A stretch of 64,000 bases of DNA from Argopecten irradians. Its lineage: Eukaryota; Mollusca; Bivalvia; Pectinida; Pectinidae. The notes under the pieces were generated by a model. The model searched no databases. It was not told the DNA's origin and was given only the letters and a program-made list of their open reading frames with translations. Shown in pieces: positions 36,901-50,340 of this stretch. The position numbers and the translations under genes were made by a program. Positions within the stretch are counted from its first letter, which is position 1. Every line of letters starts with the position of its first letter. The stretch is from NCBI RefSeq assembly GCF_041381155.1, contig NC_091141.1, positions 20,232,828 to 20,296,827 of the forward strand. The letters run 5' to 3'.

Positions 36901-39900
36901 TTGTTTCCTTAAATACGTTGTTTCCCTGACAAACAAATATAATAAACGGTACAAGTGAAATCTAAATATAACTTTGAGAAAAGGTGTCAGAAGAGGCATA
37001 AGCTACTTACAAATAATTAACACAACGTTTGACATGCCATATTTAATTTATAATACAGCAATGTGTTTACATATAATAGGAATTTCCCACTCGATGGAGT
37101 CGACAGTGATGGTGGGATGTTCACTCGTAGTCAAAGAATTAAGAAGAGCTGTGAAAAAATACCTTCAGGAGGTAGTTGTCAACAACATTTGACATGAATA
37201 GTTGATTCATCAATCTATCACTTACTTTTGACGTAAGCGGCCACCAGGTAAAGGTATATAGTGATCAGTGAGATAGTCTGTGTAGTTCTGGTCATACAGC
37301 TGGCTTAACGTATCCTGGCAGTCTAACTGGCATCTCAACACGGATGATATACCCTCTATAACAGTAGTAAATATAGTAAAGCCTGGGTGTTTTTGTCTCC
37401 TAGATGATATTTCAGGACAGAAAATATCTTATCTAGGAATACTATTTACAAATGTTATAATAAAGTAAGCCGTATAATGGTACTTTTAGAGTATAGAAGA
37501 GAAGATAAAATTTGCATTGGTCCAGTTAATGTAAATGTGTATTCCAAGGCTCCATTTCACCAAAAGTATATTTCTATAATTCAATTTGAAAAATTTGGAT
37601 TGGGTTCTTAGATTAACGTTGTATTAACAGTGTGTGCCATTAAGAACAGTCTCCCATGTGTGCAAGGTGTTGCGGTTTGTGAATGTCTTTATCATAGGGT
37701 GTTTTTGGAAGGCTGCGGTATATTCATGTTGTGTCTACTTGTAATAATGGAACTCTTGGTCGTTTTATATGGATACAATGTAACTCACTCCATCATACCA
37801 AATCCCAGTAGCCTAACAACGGGCAAACCAGTCGTCCCAAACCCTTTATGTTGAGCGCTAAATTGGAACAGAAACTGACACTTTTATAGACTATGGTATG
37901 TCTCAGCCAGAGGACAGAACCCAGAGCCTCCCTCACAGTAATTTTGAATCGTTCGGACGCAGCGATACACGAATTCCTATCGAATTGGAACTGAGGACGC
38001 ATCCGCGAGGGTTTGGGGGAATTGCGATACTGTGGAACAAATGTTTGAAGGTATCTCCTCTTCTTAATGAAGGAAACGATCGTATTATAGGCGCGTCGAT
38101 ACAACTCGATGACAAATCGTTTGTATATGTGCTTGGTGTTTTGATGCCTTAACTTATCGATGGTTTTATATCGAGAAACTCTTCAGACTTTAAATGATTT
38201 ATACCAGTTATGTAGTGAACAAGGGCAAGTTATCATTCTTGGAGACTTTAATGGACACATATCTGAACGCTTCGGTAAAAAGAATATGCGTGAAACCAAC
38301 GACAGAGGAGCACTCATTGAAACTTTCATCACTGAGAATTATCTCGTATCGGTCAACTCACAAGAATGGTCGAAAGGCGGCAATGTAACGTACGTTTCAT
38401 GGGATGGATTGAATAGTTCACTGATTGACCACATCTTAATAGAAGCACAATACATCGACAATGTAACACAATGTGGTATACACGACGATCATTTTCTAAA
38501 CGCGTCATATCATCTTCCTTTGAACTCCGATGCGCAATACGAAACATGCCTCGAAACACTTCGACTACGCCAATACATTGGAGGAAAATATCCTCAGAAC
38601 AGAAAATCGTTTACACTGAGAAAGTCTCGCAGTCGATCAAAAAGGTTATCAATAATTACGAGAAAAACTGTAATGAGCTTGACAGTTTCGTACAGGGCAT
38701 TGTCTGTGTTATCAATGATGCATCGAAAACGCTGCCAGTTAGGCGATATCGTAAATACTTAAAACCCTACTGGAATTTTGGAAGTGTCAGACAATATCAC
38801 AGGAACATGAGACAATTCCGTAGAGCTTGGATAGAGAATGATCGTCCGCGCGGTATGGAACATACAGTGTACAAAGACTACAAGAATTCTAAAAAATATT
38901 TTCGTAACGCATTAAAAGAAGCAAGAGAACTTTAAGAACAACAGCAGCTCGATAAGCTACAGGAAGCGGCCGAAATCGATGTCGGCACATTCTACAAGGT
39001 CGTGCATGCACGCAGATGTTCAGATAAAAAAGGTTCAGGACTAAAAGTTGAAGATGAAATTATTCGTGACTCCGATGAACTGAGGAATGTGTGGTGTGAG
39101 CATTACAGGCAACTAGCTCTACCATCTGAGGTAAAAGATTTTGATGATATTCATAAGATCAGGGTACAAATGGATATTCAAAACATGGTTGTAAATAGCT
39201 ATGAGAATGAAGATGGCATTTGTGATCGCTCAATAACTTTAAGAGAAGCTGAAGCAGCAGTCAGAAGTATGCAAAATGGTAAAGCCGGAGGCCACGACGG
39301 CATAGTAATCTAACATATCCGTTACGGCGGCAAAAGCCTACTAGAAGCGATTGTTATGTTATTTAACCAAATACTTATCAAAGAGGAATATCCCGATCAT
39401 TTTAAGAAAGGCATAGTTATAACACTATTCAAAGGCGGAAATAAAGATAAACTGAACAAAAACAACTACAGAGACATTACATTAACATCGGTTCTACAAA
39501 AGTTATTTGAAAAAATTCTTTACCAACGCATATCATCTCGTTGTGCCGAAATTCAGTTTCCACATAAATTACATCAAGAATTCAGACAGGAATGTGGCAG
39601 TATTATGGCCGCATTCACGGTAAAGGAATCAATCTGTCATTACATCGAAAATGGGTCCAACGTATTCGCAGCTTTCCTGGACAATGCCAAAGCATTTAAT
39701 AGTGTATGGATAGACGGGCTTCTACACAAAGTGTACAACTTAGGTTTCAATGGAAAATTCTGGAGAATATTAAACAACTCATTTCAAAACGTAACATCAC
39801 GCGTATTATTTGAAGATAAACTGAGCGAACCCTATCCGGTCAAGCAAGGGGTCGGTCAAGGGAGAACATTGTCAGCCTGGATGTTTCTCGTTATGATAAA

Positions 39901-42900
39901 TGATCTTGCGCGTGACCTTGATGACGCAAAATTTGGCCTACATATTCAGACATTACACGTTCCTTGTGTTTTGTTAGCCGACGACACTCTCGTATTGGCA
40001 GGTAGTATTGCAAATCTACAAGCTCAACTTAATGTCGTTAGTGCCTATGCTAAAACCTGGAGGCTAAACTATAACTCTTGCAAATCTTTGCTGATGCAAT
40101 TTTCTCACAAGAAACGAAATGCCAGTTACCCTACAGCAGTGTGCCACTTGGAGGCGCAATAATAGAATGGACTAACCCGAAAGTTTACGCGGGAATTACC
40201 TTTTGTTCTGACCTTAAAGCTGACGTTGGCATAGTAAACGCGTGTAACAAAGGTAGACGGAACCTCAACAGTTTAATAAGTGTAGGTATTTATCCTGGCG
40301 GGTTAAACCCTCTAAAAAGTGCAAAACTCATTAAGGGAATTATCATACCAGGTATTCTCTATGGATGTGAACTTTGGGCGAATACTACGCAGAAATCGAA
40401 TGATATATTGAATACAACAATACGGTACGCTGCGCGAAGATGCCAAGGCTTTGAGAAAACATCACCCTCAGCTATAACTGCCAGGGCTATAGATCTACCT
40501 GACGATATATGGTCGGATGTGGAAGTTTGGAAATTGTATCTATGGAACAAGCTGTGTCGTGCTAAGTCGTCTTTTGTTTGGAAAACTCTCTTTATTATTC
40601 GTTTACGTACATTTATGTTTACGCCACAAAAACTTAGAAACGTCAGCTTTAACGTGGATATCCTCGACACAATGGTGAAATTTAGCATTGAAGCCTTCTT
40701 CTTTGACTTTGTTATCTCCGGTGAATTTTATAGAGAATTTCAGTGGAAATCGTTCATTAAAAAAGCAGTGACAAATTTTTACTTTGATATATGGTCGGAA
40801 AAATGTAAAAATCGTCCTAGTTTATCATATTATAAGGCAGTTCACCATTTTCTCGGACCAAATCCCTTATGGGATTTAACACTGAAATTTCCAAAGAATA
40901 CGTGGAAAATTTGTGAATTGGTCAAACTTTCGTACCGGGTTGAACTTAACTATGCAATTTGCAAACTGTGCAACAAACGAGTGGACAATGACGTAAAGCA
41001 TTTCTTAGTTGAGTGTCCATCACTGTACAAAAGCAGGGACAACTTATATGAACAAATTGTAAACTGTATTAGCGTAGAGAAATACGTTAGTTTTGACACA
41101 TTAGAGCCAGATGAAAAGTGTTCATTCATTCTTGGCGGAAGGACACTTATACAATTAGAGGATATCGAATGGCAGAATATGATGGTTGCTCTAAGCAATG
41201 CAGTGGAAGGAATGCTTACGGAGATGAGTGTACTCCTCAACGACTGAGTTCTTGTAATTATAATGTAAATACGGCTGTTTTGCAGTTAAATTGAAATGTT
41301 AAAATGACATGTATGCAATCTCGATTCAGAGGAAATAAAGAATGTCTGTCTGTCTGTCTGTCAATCCTGACCCCTGCAGGGTCACTTTGTATATAAAAAA
41401 AACCTTTTTATCGTATGAGATAGCAATGACATCACGAAACTTAATAGAATTATATGGACTACAGTAAATATAGACTTGTTATATGTGGAAGTATGTAGAA
41501 CACAAACATCAGAGTGCTCTACATAAACAGCGAATCATTGTTAGGATATCGATGTTTCAAAAAATGCTTTCTCTACGTCACTTTGTTCATTTGCAGTATT
41601 CCTATTTTAACAATATACTGAAATTGTTCATACTTTGTGATATATTCGTCCATTTGTGCATTATATCTGTGTCAATTAATAATACTGTGTGAATATTTAT
41701 CGATTGAGAAAAAGATGTACAGTACCTACTATGATCTGTGTAAGCCCAGACGAAGTACTGGTGGAGTAACCCAGCTCACACTTGGTCCGACAGCTCTCCT
41801 CCTCGTGGTAGAATTCTTCCAATGCCGCCTCCGTATGCTTGACAACATCCGTCCATTTTCTGTACAGGTATGCCAACTCTCCTTCCCGCCGATGGCTCTT
41901 AAATATAAAATAAAGAAAAAAAGAATTGGATGTACCGCTCAATCTGAATAAAGAAATGTTGCTCTTAAATCAACCACTGTTTTACTCTATTCAGTTAACT
42001 TCAATATAACGATACTAAAGTTTTCATTGATTCTTATGTGCCATTTCTTTTTTTCAGACTGATAATTCAAGTGTATTTATATGTATAAATCACGGGTTAC
42101 TTGATTTTATTAAGGAAACTGCAAGCTTACAGAAATGTTGTTGGTTTTCTATTTTTAATAGAATTCGCTTAACTTCAAAAAATGGAGATTGAAAAATGAT
42201 TTTGCATTAAACAATGTAGAATAAAAAGATAAGTCGTACCATGTAGGGCCTTTCTTCCATGTCAAAGATGGCGTAGTCAGGGATCTTGTGTTCATATCTG
42301 TAAACCCCTAATGTGGTTAGGATGTTGTCATAGTCAGGGTTCCGGACCAGGAAAGTATAGGCAGCTGAGGCTGCATTGTACACCTGTGTTACCTGTGGGA
42401 TCAGAAGTTATTATCATTGTGTAACTATGTCTCATATATAAAGTTGGATATCGTTTTACAAAACAACTACTACAAACATATTATTCAAGGGTTATAATAC
42501 TAAGGGTTAGAACATATTCAGCAGCTTGCCTTTAAATAAAAAGAAAACGTTAATACAATTCTGTATCTGCTAGTATTTGGAATAACAATATGGATAAAAA
42601 GCGCTTGTTTTGGCATCATTAATTCATTTCTTCGTAACTTTCTTTAAATTACATTTCAAATGATTTTCTTTTTCAATTAATATATTCCTGGAGTAAGATT
42701 CCTTTTTTAGTCAACATTTAAGCTGATCAACTTCTTAGCTTTTAAAGTTTGATTAAAGTGGGGGAAAAAAGGCGGCGATAATTAAGTTGATTGATGTCTA
42801 TATACTGAAGACTGTATTATCTAACATCATAAATCTATGACACGACACGTACCTGGATGGCCAGTAAGGCGGCGATAACTAAGTTGATTGAAGTCCATAT

Positions 42901-45334
42901 ACTGAAGACTGTATTATCTAACATCATAAATCTATGACACGACACGTATACAGGATGACCACTACACTTTGTAATAAAATCCTGTGGTGCACATTGTTGG
43001 AGTACTTACCTCTGTAAATCATAGTACATTATGTATAGTCTCCTTGATCAGTATAACTGTCAGCGGTTATGTGTATCAGTGATTTTATCGTGATTTGATA
43101 TCTGATTACGTACCGTTATACAAAACATACTAAAACAAAATTTACTGTTACGCTTAGAATCAGATAATTTACTATAGAGCCTGAAATCAATATGTAACGC
43201 ATAGTTATTTATTAATTGATTGATTTTTATGTAAAAAAATATTCATCGATTTGTTTCTATTATTTATTTACATATGTTTGTATTTTTGACTACATGTACA
43301 ACATGTACTGCCCAAAATATTTTAATATAGGTAAAACAAAGACAAAAAGTGTTTAAAAAGAGAAAGAAATATGAATCAATTAAACATTTTAAAGATCGCT
43401 TAACTGAAAACATTAATATTAATTAATGAAAACCTACTTTTTCATTTTCCCTACTAAAACGTTTTCAGATAACAGCAGAGTCAATAACTGTTATCTCCCA
43501 GTATAAAGGACTGAGAAATTAAACAATGTGAAAGATAATCGTTTTGGTTAGGGACAGATTGACAGAGTATGTTCAGTTTCAGTGGAGGGATATGTACAAT
43601 GTAGGATCAAACCTTACAAATGGACGACACGACACGACACCTCTGTAAACCATAACTGTCTATATTTTTTGGTATTTTATGTCCCGAGTGTCCTTGACCT
43701 CATAAAAACTTATGTATAAAGTCATGCTGTTGTACTCTACTATTGAAGCTAACTTGTAGTGTTTTGTTGTACTTTTCAAATATTAATAGTAAATATTTCA
43801 AAGTCGTGTTTTGTCTTGGTATAATGAAATTATTTATGTCAAATGAAGAAAGAAAAAAAACACCAAAATGAAGTAAATGAAGAAATGTTAGAGGTAAACT
43901 TGTTTTTTTATATACATTTGTAAATGCTTTGGGCTCGGGGAAGATAACTGACACAAATAACACTGGAAAAAGTAATAATATTATGGGAATCACCTGGATC
44001 TCGTTGACAGATGACACACATTAACAAGGATTAGACTATGTATGGACGGTGTCACGCGTACACAGCTCAGCTATATATGAAGGCTATATACAGTTTATAA
44101 TATTACAGGGCTGGTTGGCATGATCTGCTGGTTTTCGCATTAAATTTCGCATCGATATCACCAGCCCTAGACGATCTTCCAAGCTCATTTGAAGTCTGTA
44201 TATACCCCAGCTCAATGTTGTTACCTGTTGGTCTGAAACGTACCTGTCAATTACACAGGTAGGCTTCCTTACAACTTGTTTACGTGCATGAACAACTTGA
44301 GTTACTTGTCACACCCGGTTTAGAGACGTCATCTACGGAATATTCACCAGATACGGTTCTGGCCTGACGGAGTACTTGTGAATACAGCAATACACAAAAT
44401 ATTCCAATATAATATTGATTGAACGAAATCAAATAGTCAGTGCCAGCAGATCCAGGGGATCAATTCCATTGTTCTACTGTAACATCAGTTTATTATAATC
44501 AATGGATGTCTTCCTATTCCAAGTTTCAAATCAATTCAATATTATATAGGCAATCCATGTTGTGTTGTATTAAATGGTAATGCTTATTCATATTGTATGA
44601 CATTCAGACCGGAAAAATAAAAGTAAAAATTTATAGACACAATATAAAGTGATGTTAGGTTATATCTGTGCTGATGTCAAATTGATGTCAAATTATGACT
44701 TTGTGCTACTTTCCTGTCCTTAACAGTGTATTATGTTTGAATTCAGTAATAAGTATTAATGAAAATTCAAACCAGAAATTATATTACTATTATTAGTATA
44801 AGTAGACTATCTAAATATCTGATTATTTCATTTCGTGTTTTTTTTATTATCATTTTCCTGTTGATTTATGGATATAGTTACATTACCTTGTTTAAACAGT
44901 GTTGGAAGTAGAAGTACGGCTTCATACTTTCGAATTCCTTTGGGAAATTAGTTTTGTGTCTACCGTCCATTATCTGGGCAGTGGTATCCCTATGACACGT
45001 GACGAAGCAGTCCTGGTCTGATAGCAGGTGTCTTTTTATTATATACCCCATCACTGAATCACTGTATATCTGTAGAGGTATGAACCTGCTCCTTCTTACA
45101 TTTCACAGCACACTCTAAAAGTTTTTCCTTATAACGTTTATATAAACTTATTGTTGTTCCTATATGTTTAACGCACGTGCTCCATTTTTCGTTCTTGTAA
45201 GCGGTTTTCCCCTTGGAATAAACCTTAAAAATATTCGTACCTGAGTCTACACATGACACACAAGTAAGACACAACACTATCACACAGGCACATGGTATCC
45301 ATCCCGCCATTCCGCCTAGATATTTAGTCCTCAT
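30960..45334 (-). CDS. Leprecan / prolyl 3-hydroxylase family protein (13 exons)
   Basis: Exons on the minus strand: 45334-44887, 42383-42240, 41897-41726, 37355-37226, 36540-36404, 35983-35930 (donor uncertain), 35240-35120, 34796-34690, 34038-33934, 33105-32967, 32517-32394, 31872-31800 and 31124-30960; about 640 residues. The start MRTKYLGGMAGWIPCACVIV is a signal peptide. The N-terminal half has the leprecan/CRTAP cysteine-helix repeats (for example FKVYSKGKTAYKNEKW, EASTYLAF-type segments). The C-terminal half is the Fe(II)/2-oxoglutarate dioxygenase domain: DLSHPIHGDSC (HxD), DDFEGGKFFF, CGRMVAF, and distal His in HLHGVKAITKGKRC. Family members 3-hydroxylate collagen prolines in the ER. 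No KDEL-type end is seen (ends TFTGIVQ). Exons 1 and 4 each show an apparent frame break that an extra TA would explain. A LINE sits in intron 3. The 3' exons are duplicated at 22326-26688. Confidence 0.87.
33555..33833 (+). other. Unassigned 92-codon ORF antisense to leprecan (unit B copy)
   Basis: Identical protein to the frame at 25011-25289. It lies between leprecan exons 33934-34038 and 32967-33105, on the opposite strand. No domain is recognised, and coding status is unproven. Confidence 0.25.
37858..41362 (+). mobile_element. Dead APE-type LINE inside leprecan intron 3
   Basis: Order of remains: AP endonuclease fragments (GGIAILW; VIILGDFNGHI; LIDHILIEAQYI; HDDHF), linker, reverse transcriptase (GKAGGHDGIVI; YRDITLTSVLQKLFEKI; AAFLDNAKAFNSVW; QGVGQGRTLSAWMF; CVLLADDTLVLAG) and a C-terminal region with a zinc-knuckle-like CKLCNKRVDNDVKHFLVECP. 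The frame is interrupted about five times (frame change between the two endonuclease pieces at ~38150, stops after KEAREL and GIVI, frame change near 40160). The endonuclease N-terminus is missing, so it is 5'-truncated. The 3' end is a 'tgtc' microsatellite tail (41342-41362). I cannot assign the clade with confidence. It lies opposite to the host gene's sense. Confidence 0.88.
42765..42952. repeat. ~100-bp direct duplication in a leprecan intron
   Basis: 'aaggcggcgataa' through 'tctatgacacgacacgta' occurs at ~42769-42852 and again at ~42868-42949 with a few base changes. Non-coding. Confidence 0.85.
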
Positions 45335-46654
45335 ATTATGTACATTACCTATGACACTGGTCGTTTACGACGTACAATATGTACATGTACCTATATCACT
45401 CATAGCCTAAGGGCCATGTACTGATGTGCTTGGGGAAACTACAAGAATATTGATTAGCAAGTTCGTTTACAAAAAAGGGAAGGATAGTGTCACAGTTTAT
45501 GATTTCAGCAATAACTATCTGAATAATTATTGATACATCAGACCGAGTACAAATTACAGACTTAAGTACTGTATAATAATGCCGCCACAGTACAATATGA
45601 TTAAAAGACAAAGTTTATGTGGTATAAGGTATCCTATCTGTGATATTAGAAGGCTAAACTAGGGTATGGGTAATCTATCCGAGGGTCACAAAATGTACTT
45701 AAACCATCAGCAGGCCTGGGTTTTTTTCAACATTTTGTTATCCTGGGTGTAGAATATCCCTATCCTTCATATCCACATACATTTGTATGATAGAATATTT
45801 TTCTCTCATACATGTAAATAAATTATTTTATTCCAATCTAATTCACAATTAAATATTCCGCCATTTTGTTAAGCTGTAGCAATAAGTTCTAAGAAAGTCG
45901 TGACTGCAGCTCAGTTATACATTAAAGCATTGATGTCGCTATTTTTTTAACTGTATCGGTGTATAAAAGGAGCGTAGCGGATTCTCACAAAAAGTTTGCA
46001 AACTAAATTTATTTCATAACCCGATGAAGTTAAAAAATAGTGACATCAATGCTTATTTTTAAAAAATCAGACTACATGATATCATAATATACGTTTAAAC
46101 GTACTATTCCTTTTACTTTCCGATAAATCATCTTCCGCGCGATTCTCGGGTTGTTTCTAAATAGTAGTGTGAAGAAAAGGTTTCTATCAATCAGAAAGTA
46201 CATTTGAAGGATTGAGTACGAAAACAAAAAAATATAATTATATGTGAATACAGCGTAATATATCTAACACAAATCTGCTGTTTGCCTCTTTTACTGTATG
46301 ACCAGCCTGTTTGTGAAAATGAAGTTCAACTTTAAAGCGAAAGCAGTAGTTTTATTGTCGTGACGTCACGAGGTTTTATTGCATGGCTAACCATAGGTAT
46401 TTAGCACGCTGGTAAGTCAAAGACCCACTACAGACTAATATATAGATACCTATTAGTCTATAGTGAGTCTTCGACTTACCAGTGTGCTAAATACCTATGG
46501 GCTAACTATGTAATAAATCTCTGACGACATGAGTGCAATACACGAGATAAACGAGTACTACACCCACAGGTATGAGAGAAAAGGCATTTATGTGTGATAT
46601 AAGGTATTCAATTTGAAATATTCAAATTGAAATACATGGTATTCATTGTTTAGA
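45335..46654. other. Region upstream of leprecan
   Basis: No gene is supported. It probably contains the leprecan promoter on the minus strand, but no clear core elements are visible. A word at 45749-45795 (inverted 'gatatgaaggatagggatat') recurs at 59607-59650, marking a dispersed repeat. A long foldback lies at 46360-46532. Confidence 0.5.
46360..46532. repeat. Long imperfect hairpin (foldback element)
   Basis: The arms 46385-46440 and 46451-46506 are inverted copies with about 6-7 mismatches in 56 and a 10-base loop. Weaker complementarity extends outward to about 46360 and 46532. No coding content. Likely a foldback MITE or hairpin-forming inverted duplication. Confidence 0.82.
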
Positions 46655-46656
46655 GG

Positions 46657-46770
46657 TTATTATATGCAATTTTGATACCGCACCCTTTATCAGCCCGAGA
46701 CCGCAATATCAGCAGGCCGCAGGGTTGATATCAGGTCAAGGGCTGATAAAGAGTGTGATATCAAAATTGT
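46657..46770. repeat. Inverted repeat at the head of the LINE array
   Basis: 'ttttgataccgcaccctt' with 'tatcagccc' is mirrored by 'gggctgataaagagtgtgat' with 'atcaaaattg'. The right arm recurs at the start of every 1.2-kb array unit; the left arm occurs only here. Confidence 0.7.
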
Positions 46771-49700
46771 CATATCATAAACTTTTTATCATACATTTTG
46801 AAAAAAAGAAGTAATTATTTTCACAATTTAAAAAATTGTTATAACGAATTGAGCAGTATCTACTTCAGTGAAATTAACAAAGATATGTTATGGAGATAAG
46901 CCGAAAACTGTACAATATGTTGGAGAAAGAACTGTATCGAGGACCGTCAGTGCAGTTTGAGGCTTATCTCTAACTTAAAACATAGCAAGTCTTTGTGTTA
47001 ATAAAGTACACTTTTATTTCTAATATAAGCCAGTTTTTTGCCTTTGTCTATGAGCTCAGGTAACTCTACCAATGTGCATTCAACCATGACAAATCCAATA
47101 TAGACAATGGCAATACTGTATGTACATGTATATACATATATCAGTTTATTTTGATAAAAAAACATTGTATACTGTCTTTGTATCCTTGCTATTCTACTTA
47201 TAAGATGCCTTGACATAGAATTCAATCCAGGCCCCTTATCAAATCTAGAAATCACCCATCTTAATGTCAGATCTGTGCGTAATAAACTAGACATTATAGA
47301 ATCTGAATTTTTAGAAAATGATATCTTATGTCTAACTGAAACACACCTCAACAGTAGTATACCAAGCTTTGACCTATTGATTGACGCTTTCCCTAATTCA
47401 CCACATAGAAGAGATAGAGTAGCTGGTAATGGTGGAGGTATTTTAATTTATTATAAAAACAGTGTTATAACAAAACGGAGATATGATTTGGAGAGTAACG
47501 ACATTGAAATTATCTGGGTTGAAATTTGTATTGAAAATCATAAATTTTTGTTAGGGTGTATTTATAGACCACCTGATGCTAATGTAGAATATTGGAACAA
47601 ATTAGATATTATGTTAGATCATGCAGTAAATACCTTATTAGATGTTATCACCACAGGTGATAAATACCTCATTAGATGTTATCATCACAGGGGATATAAA
47701 TGTAGACATGTTAAAATTAGACCCACCTCTCACCTCTATAAGCTACTAACCAAATATAATCTGTCTAGTCTGATAAAAGAACCAACTCGAATAACACCAC
47801 AGAGCTCCACATCTTTAGATATAATTTTCTCAAATAATAATGGATTGACTCAGAATACATCCGTCAGTCCTCAATTATGTAGTGATCACTTACCTTTACA
47901 TTTTAACATATCATATTCAGTTTTTATTAGGCGCAGGCCCGAGGGTTGATATCAGGTCAAGGGCTGATAAAGGGTGTGATATCAAAATTGTCATATCATA
48001 AACTTTTTATCTTACATTTTGAAAAAAAGAAGTAATTATTTTCACAATTTAAAAATTTGTTATAACGAATTGAGCAGTATCTACTTCAGTGAAATTAACA
48101 AAGATATGTTATGGAGATAAGCCGAAAACTGTACAATATGTTGGAGAAATAACTGTATCGAGGACCATCAGTAACATAGCAAGTCTTTGTGTTAATAAAG
48201 TACACTTTTATTTCTAATATAAGCCAGTTTTTTGCCTTTGTCTATGAGCTCAGGTAACTCTACCAATGTGCATTCAACCATGACAAATCCAATATAGACA
48301 ATGGCAATACTGTATGTACATGTATATACATATATCAGTTTATTTTGATAAAAAAAACATTGTATACTGTCTTTGTATCCTTGCTATTCTACTTATAAGA
48401 TGCCTTGACATAGAATTCAATCCAGGCTCCTTATCAAATCTAGAAATCACCCATCTTAATGTCAGATCTGAACGTAATAAACTAGACATTATAGAATCTG
48501 GATTTTTAGAAAATGATATCTTATGTCTAACTGAAACACACCTCAACAGTAGTATACCAAGCTTTGACCTATTGATTGACGCTTTCCCTAATTCACCACA
48601 TAGAAGAGATAGAGTAGCTGGTAATGGTGGAGGTATTTTAATTTATTATAAAAACAGTGTTATAACAAAACGGAGATATGATTTGGAGAGTAACGACATT
48701 GAAATTATCTGGGTTGAAATTTGTATTGAAAATCATAAATTTTTGTTAGGGTGTATTTATAGGCCACCTGATGCTAATGTAGAATATTGGAACAAATTAG
48801 ATATTATGTTAGATCATGCAGTAAATACCTTATTAGATGTTATCACCACAGGTGATAAATACCTCATTAGATGTTATCATCACAGGGGATATAAATGTAG
48901 ACATGTTAAAATTAGACCCACCTCTCACCTCTATAAGCTACTAACCAAATATAATCTGTCTAGTCTGATAAAAGAACCAACTCGAATAACACCACAGAGC
49001 TCCACATCTTTAGATATAATTTTCTCAAATAATAATGGATTGACTCAGAATACATTCGTCAGTCCTCAATTATGTAGTGATCACTTACCTTTACATTTTA
49101 ACATATCATATTCAGTTTTTATTAGGCGCAGGCCCGAGGGTTGATATCAGGTCAAGGGCTGATAAAGGGTGTGATATCAAAATTGTCATATCATAAACTT
49201 TTTATCATACATTTTGAAAAAAAGAAGTAATTATTTTCACAATTTAAAAATTTGTTATAACGAATTGAGCAGTATCTACTTCAGTGAAATTAACAAAGAT
49301 ATGTTATGGAGATAAGCCGAAAACTGTACAATATGTTGGAGAAATAACTGTATCGAGGACCATCAGTAACATAGCAAGTCTTTGTGTTAATAAAGTACAC
49401 TTTTATTTCTAATATAGGCCAGTTTTTTGCCTTTGTCTATGAGCTCAGGTAACTCTACCAATGTGCATTCAACCATGACAAATCCAATATAGACAATGGC
49501 AATACTGTATGTACATGTATATACATATATCAGTTTATTTTGATAAAAAAAAAACCATTGTATACTGTCTTTGTATCCTTGCTATTCTACTTATAAGATG
49601 CCTTGACATAGAATTCAATCCAGGCCCCTTATCAAATCTAGAAATCACCCATCTTAATGTCAGATCTGTGCGTAATAAACTAGACATTATAGAATCTGGA

Positions 49701-50340
49701 TTTTTAGAAAATGATATCTTATGTCTAACTGAAACACACCTCAACAGTAGTATACCAAGCACTGGCCTATTGATTGACTCTTTCCCTAATTCACCACATA
49801 GAAGAGATAGAGTAGCTGGTAATGGTGGAGGTATTTTAATTTATTATAAAAACAGTGTTATAACAAAACGGAGATATGATTTGGAGAGTAACGACATTGA
49901 AATTATCTGGGTTGAAATTTGTATTGAAAATCATAAATTTTTGTTAGGGTGTATTTATAGACCACCTGATGCTAATGTAGAATATTGGAACAAATTAGAT
50001 ATTATGTTAGATCATGCAGTAAATACCTTATTAGATGTTATCACCACAGGTGATAAATACCTCATTAGATGTTATCATCACAGGGGATATAAATGTAGAC
50101 ATGTTAAAATTAGACCCACCTCTCACCTCTATAAGCTACTAACCAAATATAATCTGTCTAGTCTGATAAAAGAACCAACTCGAATAACACCACAGAGCTC
50201 CACATCTTTAGATATAATTTTCTCAAATAATAATGGATTGACTCAGAATACATCCGTCAGTCCTCAATTATGTAGTGATCACTTACCTTTACAATTTAAC
50301 ATATCATATTTAGTTTTTATTAGGCGCAGGCCCGAGGGTT
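46710..50340 (+). repeat. Three tandem ~1.2-kb units made of LINE 5' region plus endonuclease
   Basis: Units start at about 46723, 47946 and 49140 (marker 'gttgatatcaggtcaagggc'), followed by a fourth start at about 50339 that continues into a full LINE. Each unit has a non-coding leader, then a frame of ~225-277 codons (MYMYIHISVYFDKK; LDIEFNPGPLSNLEITHLNV; LTETHLNSSIPS; GGGILIYYKNSV; LGCIYRPPDANV; SLDIIFSNN; CSDHLPLHFNI). Each of the three ends at the same place (tttttattag|gcgcaggccc), where the fourth goes on. The units are nearly identical. The first has ~34 extra bases near 46950. Confidence 0.9.
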
